Shown in pieces: positions 1 through 8,693 of a stretch of DNA of 22,919 nucleotides. Under the pieces are notes generated by a model. The model searched no databases, was not told where the DNA came from, and was given only the letters and a program-made list of their open reading frames with translations. Source of the DNA: an uncultured Eubacterium sp. (lineage in GTDB: Bacteria; Bacillota; Clostridia; Peptostreptococcales; Anaerovoracaceae); assembly GCA_900542385.1 (NCBI GenBank), contig UQNP01000014.1:1-22919 (forward strand), given 5' to 3'. The position numbers and the translations under genes are program-made. The first letter of the stretch is position 1, and each line of letters starts with the position of its first letter.

Positions 1-431
1 GAAGCTATTTTAAATAGTGTAGTGTAATCCCTGCGGCATCCCCATACATAAAAAAGGCACATGAATGCAACAAGCATAGTAAGAGGAAAAGCCTGATAGG
101 AAGGACCCATTTCATGATCAAGAGATGCTACGAATATCATCAGTCCTGTTATCGTGAACGGGATATATGCCCACATGTTCCATCTAATTATTTCAAGCTT
201 CCTGTTTACACTTACAATTATCATTATACCCATCATGAGACAGATAAAATAATCTCTTATACCTCTGTTAAGTCCTTCATATTTAAATATATATTGCGCT
301 GCAAACTGAACGGCAAAAATAGAGAGCAAACATATAAATATGATAATATTCCTCGTCTTTTCATTTATTCGATACGTAAACTTACCATAAATAAAATTTA
401 ATACAGGCCTATATAAATGCTGCAGTACCAT
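1..431 (-). CDS. Partial multi-pass membrane protein, probably a surface polysaccharide polymerase or related protein
   Basis: This reading frame runs off the left edge of the window; about 143 N-terminal residues are visible. It starts at ATG 431, which has an AAGGAG ribosome binding site just upstream that overlaps the end of the flippase gene. The gap to the flippase stop is only 12 bases, so the two genes are co-transcribed. The visible part shows about four hydrophobic segments near residues 27-46, 58-76, 86-104 and 114-131, separated by short charged loops. This fits an integral membrane protein such as a Wzy-type O-antigen or capsule polymerase, which often sits beside a Wzx flippase. 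That role is inferred from context and topology only; no diagnostic motif is visible. Other multi-pass glycan-locus proteins, such as an acyltransferase, are possible. Confidence 0.7.
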   Translation of the reverse strand, partial: MVLQHLYRPVLNFIYGKFTYRINEKTRNIIIFICLLSIFAVQFAAQYIFKYEGLNRGIRDYFICLMMGIMIIVSVNRKLEIIRWNMWAYIPFTITGLMIFVASLDHEMGPSYQAFPLTMLVAFMCLFYVWGCRRDYTTLFKIA

Positions 432-443
432 CTAATTATCTCC

Positions 444-1721
444 TTACTTTATCTCAACTTTAAATTCATTCCTATAAACAATACAGTACCTCAACCTGAA
501 CCCCATAAGGCACATCTCAGTAAAACTTTTCATTAAAGCCACGAGCATAACCTCAAAATGATTCGTCACTCCCAATATAACAAGCCCTGCTATCTGCACT
601 ATCGCGGCACTTATTGTCGTCTTAGTTGTTTCTTTTACTTTTCCTATGGCCCCTAAAACCGGCCATCCGAGAAGCATTGCCGGAAAACTGAAAAACAGTA
701 CCGGTACCAGACAACGCATTATCGGCGCCGCATTGGCATATTTTGCGCTTCCCGCAATAACCAGTATCTGTTCTGCAAAAATAAAGACAATCAAACAACC
801 TATTATGACAATAGGTAAAAATATCTTTACAACACGCTTTATTATATTTATATCCTTACTTTTTATCATCTGAGGATATATGCCGTTGTTTATAGGAGTA
901 TACATGGCTCTTACAGCCGACACAAGCTGAAGACATACTGCCCAGTATGCCACATCGGTCTTGTCCATAAAAATACCCACAAGTATCGTATTCAATGCAC
1001 CGAATACAGTTGTTGAAGCTTCAGATATAAAATATATACCTGAAACTTTCAAAGCCTTCCAGCCTCCCCTTAAAGATTCTGTAAAATCTATTTTTATTCC
1101 AAGTTTCCTTATTTCAATTAACGTAAGTACTATAGCTACCATAGAACTCAATATATCGAGCAATGGGATCCAAAGTATATCCTCATCTCCTTTAACAAGA
1201 AGCAATGTCAAGCCTACTGATATGCTTTTCATAACTACATATCTTACAGCAATCACATGCATAAGCTCAAGGCCTCTGAATAAAAATTCAAAAAGCAGCG
1301 TCGAAAGTGCGACAGGAATAAATGCAAGTATAGTATAAACAAAATTCTCGCGAAGTATATCTATAAAAAACGCAGCTGTCATAATTATAACCAAAGATGC
1401 TGCCGACAGCATTGCTTTCGCAGATACAATATCTCCTGTTATTTTTCCGACCTTTGTAATATCATCTCTTGCTTCAGTAATAGATTTGACCCCTGATAGC
1501 ATAAATCCAAAATCGACAACTAATTGTGCATATACCATTGTTGCCTTGACATAAGATACAACCCCATAACAATCTACCGATAACACTCTCGTCAAATACG
1601 GAAGGGTTATAAGAGGAAAGACAAGTTTGGCTATATTCATTATATAAAGCATACTCACATTGAAAGCTATGCCCTTTTTTTTATTGATTCTTTTTTTATC
1701 CATTTTAAACACTGACCGCAA
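444..1721 (-). CDS. wzx: Wzx-type polysaccharide (lipid-linked oligosaccharide) flippase
   Basis: This predicted integral membrane protein of the Polysacc_synt/MVF superfamily would flip undecaprenyl-linked sugar repeat units across the cytoplasmic membrane for capsule or exopolysaccharide assembly. The N-terminal segment NIAKLVFPLITLPYLTRVLS followed by DCYG is the typical family start, and hydrophobic segments recur through about 425 residues, a usual length. The chosen start is TTG 1721, because GGAG lies 5 bases upstream. The alternative ATG at 1703 has no ribosome binding site. The next gene follows after 12 bases and encodes another membrane protein, consistent with a wzx-wzy locus. The region is visibly AT-richer than the housekeeping genes to the right, as is usual for exchangeable surface-glycan loci. 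The substrate cannot be predicted. Confidence 0.85.
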   Translation of the reverse strand: MRSVFKMDKKRINKKKGIAFNVSMLYIMNIAKLVFPLITLPYLTRVLSVDCYGVVSYVKATMVYAQLVVDFGFMLSGVKSITEARDDITKVGKITGDIVSAKAMLSAASLVIIMTAAFFIDILRENFVYTILAFIPVALSTLLFEFLFRGLELMHVIAVRYVVMKSISVGLTLLLVKGDEDILWIPLLDILSSMVAIVLTLIEIRKLGIKIDFTESLRGGWKALKVSGIYFISEASTTVFGALNTILVGIFMDKTDVAYWAVCLQLVSAVRAMYTPINNGIYPQMIKSKDINIIKRVVKIFLPIVIIGCLIVFIFAEQILVIAGSAKYANAAPIMRCLVPVLFFSFPAMLLGWPVLGAIGKVKETTKTTISAAIVQIAGLVILGVTNHFEVMLVALMKSFTEMCLMGFRLRYCIVYRNEFKVEIK

Positions 1722-1735
1722 AATTACTCCAAATT

Positions 1736-1764
1736 ATATTACCATATTACTTCATCCATTGCAA
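1736..1764 (-). promoter_or_regulatory. Candidate sigma-A promoter before the flippase gene
   Basis: On the minus strand TTGCAA (1764-1759) is followed by exactly 17 bases and then TAATAT (1741-1736). This is a good match to a housekeeping promoter between the SSB-like gene and the flippase. The predicted start point would fall close to the flippase ribosome binding site, so the leader would be almost absent. That geometry lowers confidence. Confidence 0.4.
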
Positions 1765-1771
1765 TCTCCCC

Positions 1772-2389
1772 CTACACCACCTCCATCTTGCCTATGGACA
1801 TTTCATAGGCTGTTTTTGTTATCAGTTCTCCGTCGTCTGTGTATTTTCTGTATTCCCGGCTTTGGAGGCGTCCCTCCGCGATGAGCCTGGCTCCCACGCG
1901 TATCCTTTCGGCATAGGATGCATTGCGTCCCCACGCTATGGAAGGTATGTAGTCCGACTTGTTATATTTTCTGTTCACCGCTATCATTATATCGCATATT
2001 TCTCTGCCCAGCGGGGAAGTGCGTCTTATAGGCTCCTTGCATACGAATCCGTCCAGATTTATTTCGTTCACAAAAGCGAATCCGTCTTGCCTCCTGTATT
2101 TCATTTCCCTTACGAACACCGTGATCTCAAGGTGATTTCGCCCGTTATCCTCCCTGTTATACGTCCTCACCTGTCCGTACACTTCCATAAGCTCCCCGTC
2201 CTTAGGAGCTCTTCCACCCATTATCCTGTCCGATATTATCAGTCTTATGATATCCTCATACCCGCTCTTTCTGACCACTCCCAGCATAACGAGATAAAAC
2301 GCTTCTCCATACGTCTTATGACTGAAAACAGGTCCTGACACCACTCGTCCCGCAAGATGCGCCCTGTTGCCCTCCGTCAAATTTTCCAT
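1772..2389 (-). CDS. Tandem OB-fold single-strand-binding-like protein
   Basis: This 205-residue protein appears to contain two single-stranded-DNA-binding type OB folds. The first covers about residues 8-95, beginning with NRAHLAGRVVSGPVF. The second covers about residues 105-203, beginning with NEINLDGFVCKEPIRR and containing the SSB-like stretch DIMIAVNRKYNKSDYIPSIA. There is no acidic SSB C-terminal tail; the protein ends in MEVV, so it is not a canonical replicative SSB that recruits partners through DDIPF. Proteins of this size annotated as single-strand binding family occur in Clostridia. The start ATG 2389 has AGGGG 7 bases upstream. Whether it binds ssDNA, RNA or protein is not shown. 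It directly precedes glycan genes, which is probably chance. Confidence 0.7.
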   Translation of the reverse strand: MENLTEGNRAHLAGRVVSGPVFSHKTYGEAFYLVMLGVVRKSGYEDIIRLIISDRIMGGRAPKDGELMEVYGQVRTYNREDNGRNHLEITVFVREMKYRRQDGFAFVNEINLDGFVCKEPIRRTSPLGREICDIMIAVNRKYNKSDYIPSIAWGRNASYAERIRVGARLIAEGRLQSREYRKYTDDGELITKTAYEMSIGKMEVV

Positions 2390-2468
2390 CTTCGATCCCC
2401 CTGTAGGTTGCTTTATTCTTTTAAACTATATGCAGCCTTCCATGCTCGATATGCAGGCGAGTCTATAT

Positions 2469-2510
2469 AAAAAACCGTTTTACCTATAGAAATATCATAA
2501 GCAAAACGGT
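2469..2510 (-). terminator. Intrinsic terminator of the valS-folC-GNAT operon
   Basis: On the minus strand ACCGTTTT (2510-2503) pairs with AAAACGGT (2481-2474) across a 21-base loop and is followed by a run of six T. It lies about 80 bases after the GNAT stop and closes the minus-strand operon. On the plus strand the T run is missing, so it should act in one direction only. Confidence 0.7.
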
Positions 2511-2588
2511 CTGCCGCACATTTATTATATTGTTTCACGGTGCACAATCACGCAGTATCATCCTTTATCACCCCGGCGCACCGGCGCA

Positions 2589-3122
2589 TCACTCAAGATC
2601 CAGTCTCATGACTTCAGGATGACAGTCCACGCCGTACTGCGGACATGTAAGACATTCGAAAAAGTTAGGAGCTTCTTCTCTTGGCACAGTAACAAAACCT
2701 GCCTTTCTGAAAAATCCCGGAGCACGGGCCACGAGGAATATCCGCTTTCCGCCGTGTTTTAAAGTCTCTTCTATACCATTGTCAAGAAGGGCTCTTCCGA
2801 TATGATACTTCCTGTACTCCGGATCTACAGCGATCCCATCGACTATGAACTCCCCCTGTCTTTTCGCAAGTACGAATCCTCCTATGAGCCTGCTCTTTTC
2901 CGATGCGTATTTTTCCGATGTTTCATCCGGCTCCTCTCTTTCCGTCACCTTCCAGCATTGAACCAGATCCGTAGGCGTTTCTATATCATCTTCCTCCGGA
3001 AATTCCAGATCGTTTTCAACGAAAAACGGTACAAGCCTCTCGTAATCATCTGTTTCTGCTATTACAAAGTCCTTTTCAGGCTTATCCGCCGCTTTATTTT
3101 CTTTCCCACTATATACTGTCAT
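2589..3122 (-). CDS. GNAT-family N-acetyltransferase
   Basis: This 177-residue protein has a GNAT acetyl-CoA fold in its C-terminal half. The segment FIVDGIAVDPEYRKYHIG followed by RALL is strand 4 plus the pyrophosphate-binding loop, and FLVARAPGFFRKAGF is the conserved strand 5/helix 4 region. The tail carries three cysteines in a CLTCPQYGVDC pattern, which suggests a metal- or thiol-dependent feature. ATG 3122 is preferred over an upstream extension to 3209, because the extension lies inside the lipid kinase gene and does not resemble a GNAT. The start codon lies 14 bases inside the preceding kinase gene, so translation is probably coupled. The loop reads RKYHIG rather than the usual RxxGxG, keeping only the second glycine. 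The acceptor substrate is unknown. Confidence 0.8.
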   Translation of the reverse strand: MTVYSGKENKAADKPEKDFVIAETDDYERLVPFFVENDLEFPEEDDIETPTDLVQCWKVTEREEPDETSEKYASEKSRLIGGFVLAKRQGEFIVDGIAVDPEYRKYHIGRALLDNGIEETLKHGGKRIFLVARAPGFFRKAGFVTVPREEAPNFFECLTCPQYGVDCHPEVMRLDLE

Positions 3123-4035
3123 AATGCCACGTATCCTCTGATACGAACACCTCCAATCTGTTGTGAAGCACGCTGAACTCCAGCGGAAGTTTTTCCCCAT
3201 GCTCACCATCTATATCGGTACTTATATCCTCCGGTGATTCTATCCTCAGTTTATCCGTCTGGAAATACAGCACGTTCTTATTTTTAGGATGTCTGCCCTT
3301 TATCACTTCAAAGAGCAGCGGCCCCAGCTCTACTACAGGCATCTTCCTGAACGCTATGACATCAAGCTTCCCGTCGTTTATAGAGGACTGAGGAGAAAGT
3401 TTCCTGAATCCTCCTGCCGATTCACCGTTCATCACTACCATGAAATATATTTCTTCCTCCATGACTTCATCAGGAGTCGTAAGAGTCACCGGCAAAGCTC
3501 TTATCTGAGGTATCTCGGTTATAGCTTTCAGATAATACGCCATCATACCCATAGCATTTTTGAGATTCGGATCTGTCTTCTGGCTCACATCTATTACAGC
3601 GCCCAGAGCAGTAACGTTGATAAAGTTCTTGCTGTTTACAACACCTACATCGGCTTTTGTCGTCATATCGCCTAAAGCTATATCCATAAGATATTCTATA
3701 TTGGTCGGAAGTTCAAAGTAATAAGCAAAATCATTTGCCGTTCCGGCAGGTAAAAGAGCCAGTGGCAGGTGTATGTCGTGCTTTATCATGGAATTCACAC
3801 ATATGTTGATGGTCCCGTCTCCGCCTGCTGCTATTATCCTGCTGTATTCCTCCGGATTCATTTCAGACAGAACATCATCTATGATGATGCCCTTAGCTGC
3901 ACGCACCGGCTCAAGCTGAAAGCCTTTTTCCTGGCATCTGTCCACTATATAATCCAGGTTGTTCTTGAACACCCCGCTGCCTGAATGTGCATTGTAATAC
4001 AGCAGTATCTTATTTCTTTTCTTCTCCGTACCCAT
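3109..4035 (-). CDS. Diacylglycerol kinase-like lipid kinase (YegS/DgkB/BmrU family)
   Basis: This 308-residue cytosolic or membrane-peripheral lipid kinase belongs to the DAGK catalytic-domain family. The nucleotide-binding signature GGDGT is at residues 71-75 and PAGTANDFA at 96-104. The N-terminal KILLYYNAHSGSG is the usual family beginning, and the C-terminal domain contains the expected DGKLDVIAF stretch. In Gram-positive bacteria DgkB converts diacylglycerol to phosphatidic acid, recycling lipid released by lipoteichoic acid synthesis; that activity is inferred from family membership. The start ATG 4035 overlaps the folC end by 26 bases, and the gene overlaps the next acetyltransferase by 14 bases. 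The three genes therefore form a tightly packed, probably translationally coupled unit. Undecaprenol or another lipid substrate cannot be excluded. Confidence 0.88.
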   Translation of the reverse strand: MGTEKKRNKILLYYNAHSGSGVFKNNLDYIVDRCQEKGFQLEPVRAAKGIIIDDVLSEMNPEEYSRIIAAGGDGTINICVNSMIKHDIHLPLALLPAGTANDFAYYFELPTNIEYLMDIALGDMTTKADVGVVNSKNFINVTALGAVIDVSQKTDPNLKNAMGMMAYYLKAITEIPQIRALPVTLTTPDEVMEEEIYFMVVMNGESAGGFRKLSPQSSINDGKLDVIAFRKMPVVELGPLLFEVIKGRHPKNKNVLYFQTDKLRIESPEDISTDIDGEHGEKLPLEFSVLHNRLEVFVSEDTWHYDSI

Positions 4036-5386
4036 TTCTGATCATCCTCCTTATGATACCTATCAGATAAAGCGAACCCGCAGCAAGCAATATATCCCAT
4101 TCGTCTTTCATCTGATCCGCTATCGAAAGACATTCCTCTGCGGTCTTTGCAGTCTTTACGCTAACGCCCTTTGATCCAAGCATTGATGCCAGTTTTTCTG
4201 CCTCCAGTTTTCTGGGGTTATCCGGCTCTGTCGCTATCATTTTATCTGTTATGCCCGCGAAATGCTCCGTTATCTTGTCCGTCTGCTTGTCCGCCAGCAT
4301 TCCTGTGATCATCAGTATCCTTTTGTCTTGAAAATATTTGTTTACCGTATTTTCAAGAGCTTCTGCGCCCGCTTCATTGTGAGCGCCGTCAAGTATTACA
4401 AGTTTCTCAAAACCATCGGCGTCACCGCCGTATTCACCCCATTTAAAAATTTCAAATCTTCCAGGCTGCTTCGCCTTAGCAATGCCTTCGTAAAGCTTTT
4501 CCCTGTCCAGCTTTACTTTCTTCTGTTTTCTCAGCACTTCCAGCGTAGCAAGCGCCGTCTTCAGGTTATCAGCCTGGTGCTTTCCCGTCATTATCGTTTC
4601 AACGCCGCTGTAATCTTTTTCATATATCTCCATACTCACCTTCTGAGAAAACGGCGTATCTTCGTATATCTCATATCTTATCTTTGATACATCGTAAAGA
4701 GGGCTCCTTCTTTTATAGGCAGCTTTAGCTATGACTACTGCCGCCTCTCTTTCAGAAACATTGGATATTACAGGGCAGCCCGTTTTTATTATACCTGCTT
4801 TTTCAGCCGCGATCTCCTCAAGAGAGTCGCCGAGCCTGTCCATGTGATCATAAGATATGGAGCATATCACAGAAGCAAGCGGTCTTCTTATTACATTCGT
4901 AGAATCACCGCTTCCTCCAAGCCCTACTTCCATTACAGCTATATCCGTATCTTTCTCTTTGAAATACAGAAATGCTATAGCTGTGACCACTTCAAATTCT
5001 GTTGGGGATTCAAGTCCTTCTGAAACCATCTCTTCCGCAGCAGCTATCACACGTCTGCCGAAAACCTCAAGATCATTGTCGGAAATATCCTCCCCGTCAA
5101 AACGGATACGCTCATTGAATCTTTCTATGAACGGAGACGTATACAATCCCATTTTATAGCCGCAGGCTTTAAGTCCCTCTTCTAAAAACTTGGAGACCGA
5201 GCCCTTCCCATTAGTCCCTGCTACGTGTATCACCTGCAGTCCTTCCTGGGGGCTTCCCAGTTTTTTAAGAAGCCCGTCCATTCTCTCAAGTCCGAGCTTC
5301 ATACCGAATCTATTGAATTGATGTATCCTGTCTATGACAGCCATATCGGAAGCTGCCGTGTCTGCATTGAATGTCGTATCTGCCAA
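4010..5386 (-). CDS. folC: Folylpolyglutamate synthase / dihydrofolate synthase
   Basis: This Mur-ligase-family enzyme adds glutamate residues to folates, and in bifunctional members also makes dihydrofolate from dihydropteroate. The ATP-binding loop GTNGKGS is at residues 57-63 within VIHVAGTNGKGSVSKFLEEG. YTSPFIERFNERIR is the conserved FolC segment, and EVGLGGSGDSTN and LDGAHNEAGAEAL are the central and C-terminal domain signatures. The length of 458 residues is slightly above the usual 420-440 because of a short N-terminal extension. The start is taken as TTG 5386, with GGAGG about 10 bases upstream; the internal ATG at 5344 lacks a site. It follows valS by 65 bases, the valS-folC order seen in many Firmicutes. 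Polyglutamylated folate serves the one-carbon enzymes encoded at 9292-12570. Confidence 0.93.
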   Translation of the reverse strand: MADTTFNADTAASDMAVIDRIHQFNRFGMKLGLERMDGLLKKLGSPQEGLQVIHVAGTNGKGSVSKFLEEGLKACGYKMGLYTSPFIERFNERIRFDGEDISDNDLEVFGRRVIAAAEEMVSEGLESPTEFEVVTAIAFLYFKEKDTDIAVMEVGLGGSGDSTNVIRRPLASVICSISYDHMDRLGDSLEEIAAEKAGIIKTGCPVISNVSEREAAVVIAKAAYKRRSPLYDVSKIRYEIYEDTPFSQKVSMEIYEKDYSGVETIMTGKHQADNLKTALATLEVLRKQKKVKLDREKLYEGIAKAKQPGRFEIFKWGEYGGDADGFEKLVILDGAHNEAGAEALENTVNKYFQDKRILMITGMLADKQTDKITEHFAGITDKMIATEPDNPRKLEAEKLASMLGSKGVSVKTAKTAEECLSIADQMKDEWDILLAAGSLYLIGIIRRMIRNGYGEEKK

Positions 5387-5451
5387 TTCCGCTGTTCCTC
5401 CGCTGATAAAATCTGTTTGACATCATTTGACCTGTCAAAATCACCGAAAGT

Positions 5452-6030
5452 CTATTTTAATTTTTTCTTTACTGTTTCCAGCATATCGCAGACTTTCGCC
5501 AGCATTTCTTCATATTTTACCTGTTTTTTTCTCTCTTCGTTCACGACTTTTTCAGGGGCCTTGCTGACGAAGCCTTCGTTGGACAGCTTGCCTCTTACTC
5601 GCTTCACTTCGCCTTCTAATTTTTTCTTTTCCTTTTCGAGTCTTTCGAGCTCAGCTTCGTAATCCATTATATCATCGAGAGGTATGAATATCTCTGCACC
5701 CGAAACTACTGCAGACATTACTTCTTCCGGCACATCGCTCTTTTCTTTTACAAAGGTTATCTCGCTGATGTTTGCAAGGCTCTTAATATATCTTTCTCCC
5801 GCCTTTACGACATCCTCTTTTCCTTCTGCACAGAGAACCACCGCTCTCAGAGCTTTTCCAGGCGAAGCATCTGCTTCAGCTCTGATATTTCTTATGCTCT
5901 TTATTATATCCATTGCCGTATTCAGCTTCTCCGTCTCTTCTTCATAAGTGAGTTCGCTGCTGTATACAGGCCATTTTTCCTTTATGAGGAAGTTGTCCGG
6001 ATTATCCTTCGTTGCTTCTCCCTTAGGAAG
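5452..6030 (-). pseudogene. valS: valS C-terminal remainder, cut off by an in-frame stop
   Basis: This stretch is in the same frame as the valS body and stays open for 192 codons after the TAA at 6031-6033. It encodes the rest of the anticodon-binding domain, starting LPKGEATKDN directly after the stop, and the C-terminal coiled-coil tRNA-binding arm, with EAELERLEKEKKKLEG and a basic, charged end. With the upstream part it would make a full-length enzyme of about 898 residues. The first internal ATG is 5913, whose nearest GGAG is about 15 bases away, so efficient independent translation looks unlikely. There is no other stop and no frameshift, so the damage is a single codon. A sequencing or assembly error, a recent nonsense mutation or a suppressed stop are all possible. 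Confidence 0.75.
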
Positions 6031-8148
6031 TTACGTCCATATTTCCTCTGTGATATACGGCATAAACGGATGAAGCAGTCTGAGCATGTCTTTAAGAACT
6101 TTTACAAGTACGGCTCTTGCGACTTTCTTGTCTTCCTCATCGTCTCCGTAAAGTCTTCCCTTTACTATCTCTATATACCAGTCGCAGTATTCATTCCATA
6201 TGAGATCGTAAGCTCTCTGCCCGGCAAGCGCAAGGTCGAACTTTTCCATCGTCTCAGTAATGTATTTAACAGCATCGTTGACTCTTGAAAGCATCCATTT
6301 ATCTTCATCTTTGAGCGCTGTATCTGCAATATCGCTCAGATCCGCCATATCCCTGAAGCTTCCGTCATCGTTCTGAAGATTCATGATAACGAATCTCGAT
6401 GCATTCCAAAGTTTGTTGGCAAAATTCCTTGCAGACTCAAGTCTGTCCGTCTTGAATCTCATATCGTTTCCCGGCGTTATCCCTGTAGTAAGCATGAATC
6501 TGAGGGCATCTGCTCCGTATTCATCGATTATCTCCAGCGGATCTATGCCGTTTCCCAGAGACTTGCTCATCTTCCTGCCTTCCGCATCTCTGACGAGCCC
6601 ATGGACATATACGTACTTGAACGGTACTTCCCCTGTGGTCTCAAGCGCCGAGAATACCATTCTGACTACCCAGAAAAATATTATATCGTAGCCTGTAACC
6701 AGCACATCTGTAGGATAAAAATACTTTAAATCTTCCGTCTCATCCGGCCATCCGAGAGTCGAGAACGGCCACAGCGCCGACGAAAACCATGTGTCCAGCA
6801 CATCCTCGTCCTGCTTTATGTTGCTGCTCCCGCACTTTGTGCACTTTTCCGGAGCTTCTTCCGCTACCATAAGCTCGCCGCAGTCCTGACAATAATATGC
6901 CGGTATCCTGTGCCCCCACCAGAGCTGTCTGGATATGCACCAGTCTCTGATCTCCTCAAGCCAGTGCAGGTATATCTTTTCAAATCTGTCAGGCACATGC
7001 TCGAGTTTTCCGCTCTTTGCCGCTTCTATGGCAGGCTTTGCCAGCTCTTCCATTTTTACGAACCACTGATCCGAAAGCATAGGTTCTACTACAGTTCCGC
7101 ACCTGTAACATTCACCTACAGGTATCACTTTTTCTTCTGTCTTTACGAGGAATCCAGCATCTTCCAGATCCTTTACCCATGCCTTTCTGCATTCGTATCT
7201 GTCCATTCCCTCATATTTTCCGGCAAGGCTGTTCATCTTCGCATCCGGGTCTATGCAGGAAAGGTTTTCAAGGTCGTGTCTCTGCCCTACTTCAAAGTCA
7301 TTAGGGTCGTGAGCAGGCGTTATCTTAACGGCTCCCGTTCCTTTTTCAGGATCAGGATACGGATCTGCGATCACCGGTATCTCTCTTCCTACGATAGGAA
7401 GTACGACTTTTCTGCCGACAAGCTCCTTGTATCTTTCATCGTCCGGATGCACTGCTATCGCTACGTCTCCAAACATAGTTTCAGGTCTTGAAGTAGCTAC
7501 TACTATGCCTTCTCCGCCGTCTGCCGCCGGATATCTGAAATACCAGTACTTTCCGTTTCTGTCTTCGTGTTCAACTTCCGCATCCGAAAGGGATGTACCG
7601 CACTGAGGACACCAGTTGATAAGTCTGTTTCCTCTGTATATGAGCCCTTTATTGTAAAGCTGTACGAAGAAATGCTTTACAGCTCTGCTGCATCCCTCAT
7701 CCATAGTAAAGCGCTCTCTGCTCCAGTCACAGGAATCTCCCAGTTTCCTGCACTGTTTGGTTATCTTTCCTCCGAATTCCTCTTTCCATGCCCATGCTCT
7801 CTTGAGGAATTCTTCTCTGCCGAGATCTTCTTTCTCAAGACCTTCTTCTTTTCTTATCCTGTCAACGACTTTTACTTCCGTCGCAATGCTGGCGTGGTCG
7901 CTTCCCGGAAGCCACAGCGCACTGTATCCCTGGAGTCTCTTAAATCTCGTGAGAACATCCTGCAGTGTCTGATCGAGAGCATGTCCCATATGAAGCTGTC
8001 CCGTTATATTAGGAGGCGGCATCACTATCGTAAAAGGCTTTTTGTCAGGATCTATATCAGCCCTGAAAGCCCCGCTCTTTTCCCACATATCGTATATGCG
8101 GTCCTCAAAATCCTTAGGATTGTATGTTTTTGCTAAATTTTTCTCCAT
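6031..8148 (-). CDS. valS: Valyl-tRNA synthetase, ending at a premature TAA
   Basis: This class I aminoacyl-tRNA synthetase charges tRNA-Val with valine. The HIGH-type motif HMGH is at residues 53-56 after PPPNITGQL, the CP1 editing domain contains [17 protein letters not shown], two CxxC zinc-like pairs flank residues 430-450, and KMSKS is at 526-530. The anticodon-binding domain begins around 600 and stops abruptly after [13 protein letters not shown], where B. subtilis ValS continues without a break. The start ATG 8148 has AAGGAG at good spacing. It lies 50 bases after a small membrane-protein gene, and this gap is too short for a T-box leader, which often controls valS in Firmicutes. As written, the product lacks the end of the anticodon-binding domain and the C-terminal arm. 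valS is normally essential, so the true genome may carry a full-length frame or another copy. Confidence 0.9.
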   Translation of the reverse strand: MEKNLAKTYNPKDFEDRIYDMWEKSGAFRADIDPDKKPFTIVMPPPNITGQLHMGHALDQTLQDVLTRFKRLQGYSALWLPGSDHASIATEVKVVDRIRKEEGLEKEDLGREEFLKRAWAWKEEFGGKITKQCRKLGDSCDWSRERFTMDEGCSRAVKHFFVQLYNKGLIYRGNRLINWCPQCGTSLSDAEVEHEDRNGKYWYFRYPAADGGEGIVVATSRPETMFGDVAIAVHPDDERYKELVGRKVVLPIVGREIPVIADPYPDPEKGTGAVKITPAHDPNDFEVGQRHDLENLSCIDPDAKMNSLAGKYEGMDRYECRKAWVKDLEDAGFLVKTEEKVIPVGECYRCGTVVEPMLSDQWFVKMEELAKPAIEAAKSGKLEHVPDRFEKIYLHWLEEIRDWCISRQLWWGHRIPAYYCQDCGELMVAEEAPEKCTKCGSSNIKQDEDVLDTWFSSALWPFSTLGWPDETEDLKYFYPTDVLVTGYDIIFFWVVRMVFSALETTGEVPFKYVYVHGLVRDAEGRKMSKSLGNGIDPLEIIDEYGADALRFMLTTGITPGNDMRFKTDRLESARNFANKLWNASRFVIMNLQNDDGSFRDMADLSDIADTALKDEDKWMLSRVNDAVKYITETMEKFDLALAGQRAYDLIWNEYCDWYIEIVKGRLYGDDEEDKKVARAVLVKVLKDMLRLLHPFMPYITEEIWT

Positions 8149-8198
8149 TGCATATATCTCCTTATAACTTATATATCTGATCGCTGATGGTTTTACAA

Positions 8199-8693
8199 TT
8201 ATCTGAGCCTTGGGACATTTTCTTTATTCCTGTTCTTTTTCCCTGCTGTCATGCCGTAAACTGCTGCAATTATAGTAAATACAGCCAATATGGCAGCTAT
8301 TATCCCGTAGGTTCTGTAACTTCCTTCAAAGCTGTCTTTTCCTGTAAATTCAGCGCCGTTTTCCGTTACATTATATCTGTAAATATCCTTTCCCGTATCG
8401 AGACGGACCCCTATGTATTCCTCTCCGTTCGCCATTACTCCTTCTTCATAACTGTAGTTGTCCGCGTAATGGTTGAATACAGCTATGCCGAAATCATTCC
8501 CTGTATTGAAGCAGTACATTGCCTTGTTGCCGTGCTCTTCCTCCGCGGTTATCTGTATATCGTCGGTTTCCGCTTCTGCACGTATCACATCTTCTACATT
8601 GTCATAGGAAGTTCCTGATATAAAGCAGGACACTGCAGGCGACACAAAAAATCCCGCGAGTATAAGCCAGAGAACTATGATTATATTTCTCAA
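8199..8693 (-). CDS. Hypothetical two-pass membrane protein with an extracytoplasmic domain
   Basis: I do not recognise this 164-residue protein. It has an N-terminal signal or anchor segment (about residues 3-25, [20 protein letters not shown]). This is followed by an acidic domain of about 100 residues containing [20 protein letters not shown] and [21 protein letters not shown] second transmembrane segment lies near 128-150, and the tail is short and basic ([14 protein letters not shown]). The topology suggests that the middle domain faces outside. The start is TTG 8693, with AAGGAG 8 bases upstream; TTG overlaps the TGA stop of the SseB-domain gene as TTGA, so translation is coupled. It precedes valS by 50 bases. 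No function is assigned. Confidence 0.7.
   Translation of the reverse strand: MRNIIIVLWLILAGFFVSPAVSCFISGTSYDNVEDVIRAEAETDDIQITAEEEHGNKAMYCFNTGNDFGIAVFNHYADNYSYEEGVMANGEEYIGVRLDTGKDIYRYNVTENGAEFTGKDSFEGSYRTYGIIAAILAVFTIIAAVYGMTAGKKNRNKENVPRLR

Noticed and set aside
114..401. Plus-strand open frame of 95 codons at the left edge
   Set aside because: The minus strand here encodes the N-terminus of a multi-pass membrane protein with a good ribosome binding site, in tight linkage to the flippase gene; the plus-strand frame is its shadow.
2572..2588. Short tandem repeat CCGGCGCA x2 after the GNAT stop
   Set aside because: Only two 8-base units, with no flanking structure; most likely chance.
6031..6033. 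Recoding of the valS stop as selenocysteine or pyrrolysine
   Set aside because: The codon is TAA, not TGA or TAG, and other genes here use TAA as a normal stop.
6910..7491. Plus-strand open frame of 193 codons opposite valS
   Set aside because: It lies wholly within the conserved valS editing-domain coding sequence, and its product resembles no family.
8149..8198. T-box riboswitch before valS
   Set aside because: Only 50 bases separate valS from the upstream gene, too short for a T-box, and no T-box core sequence is seen.
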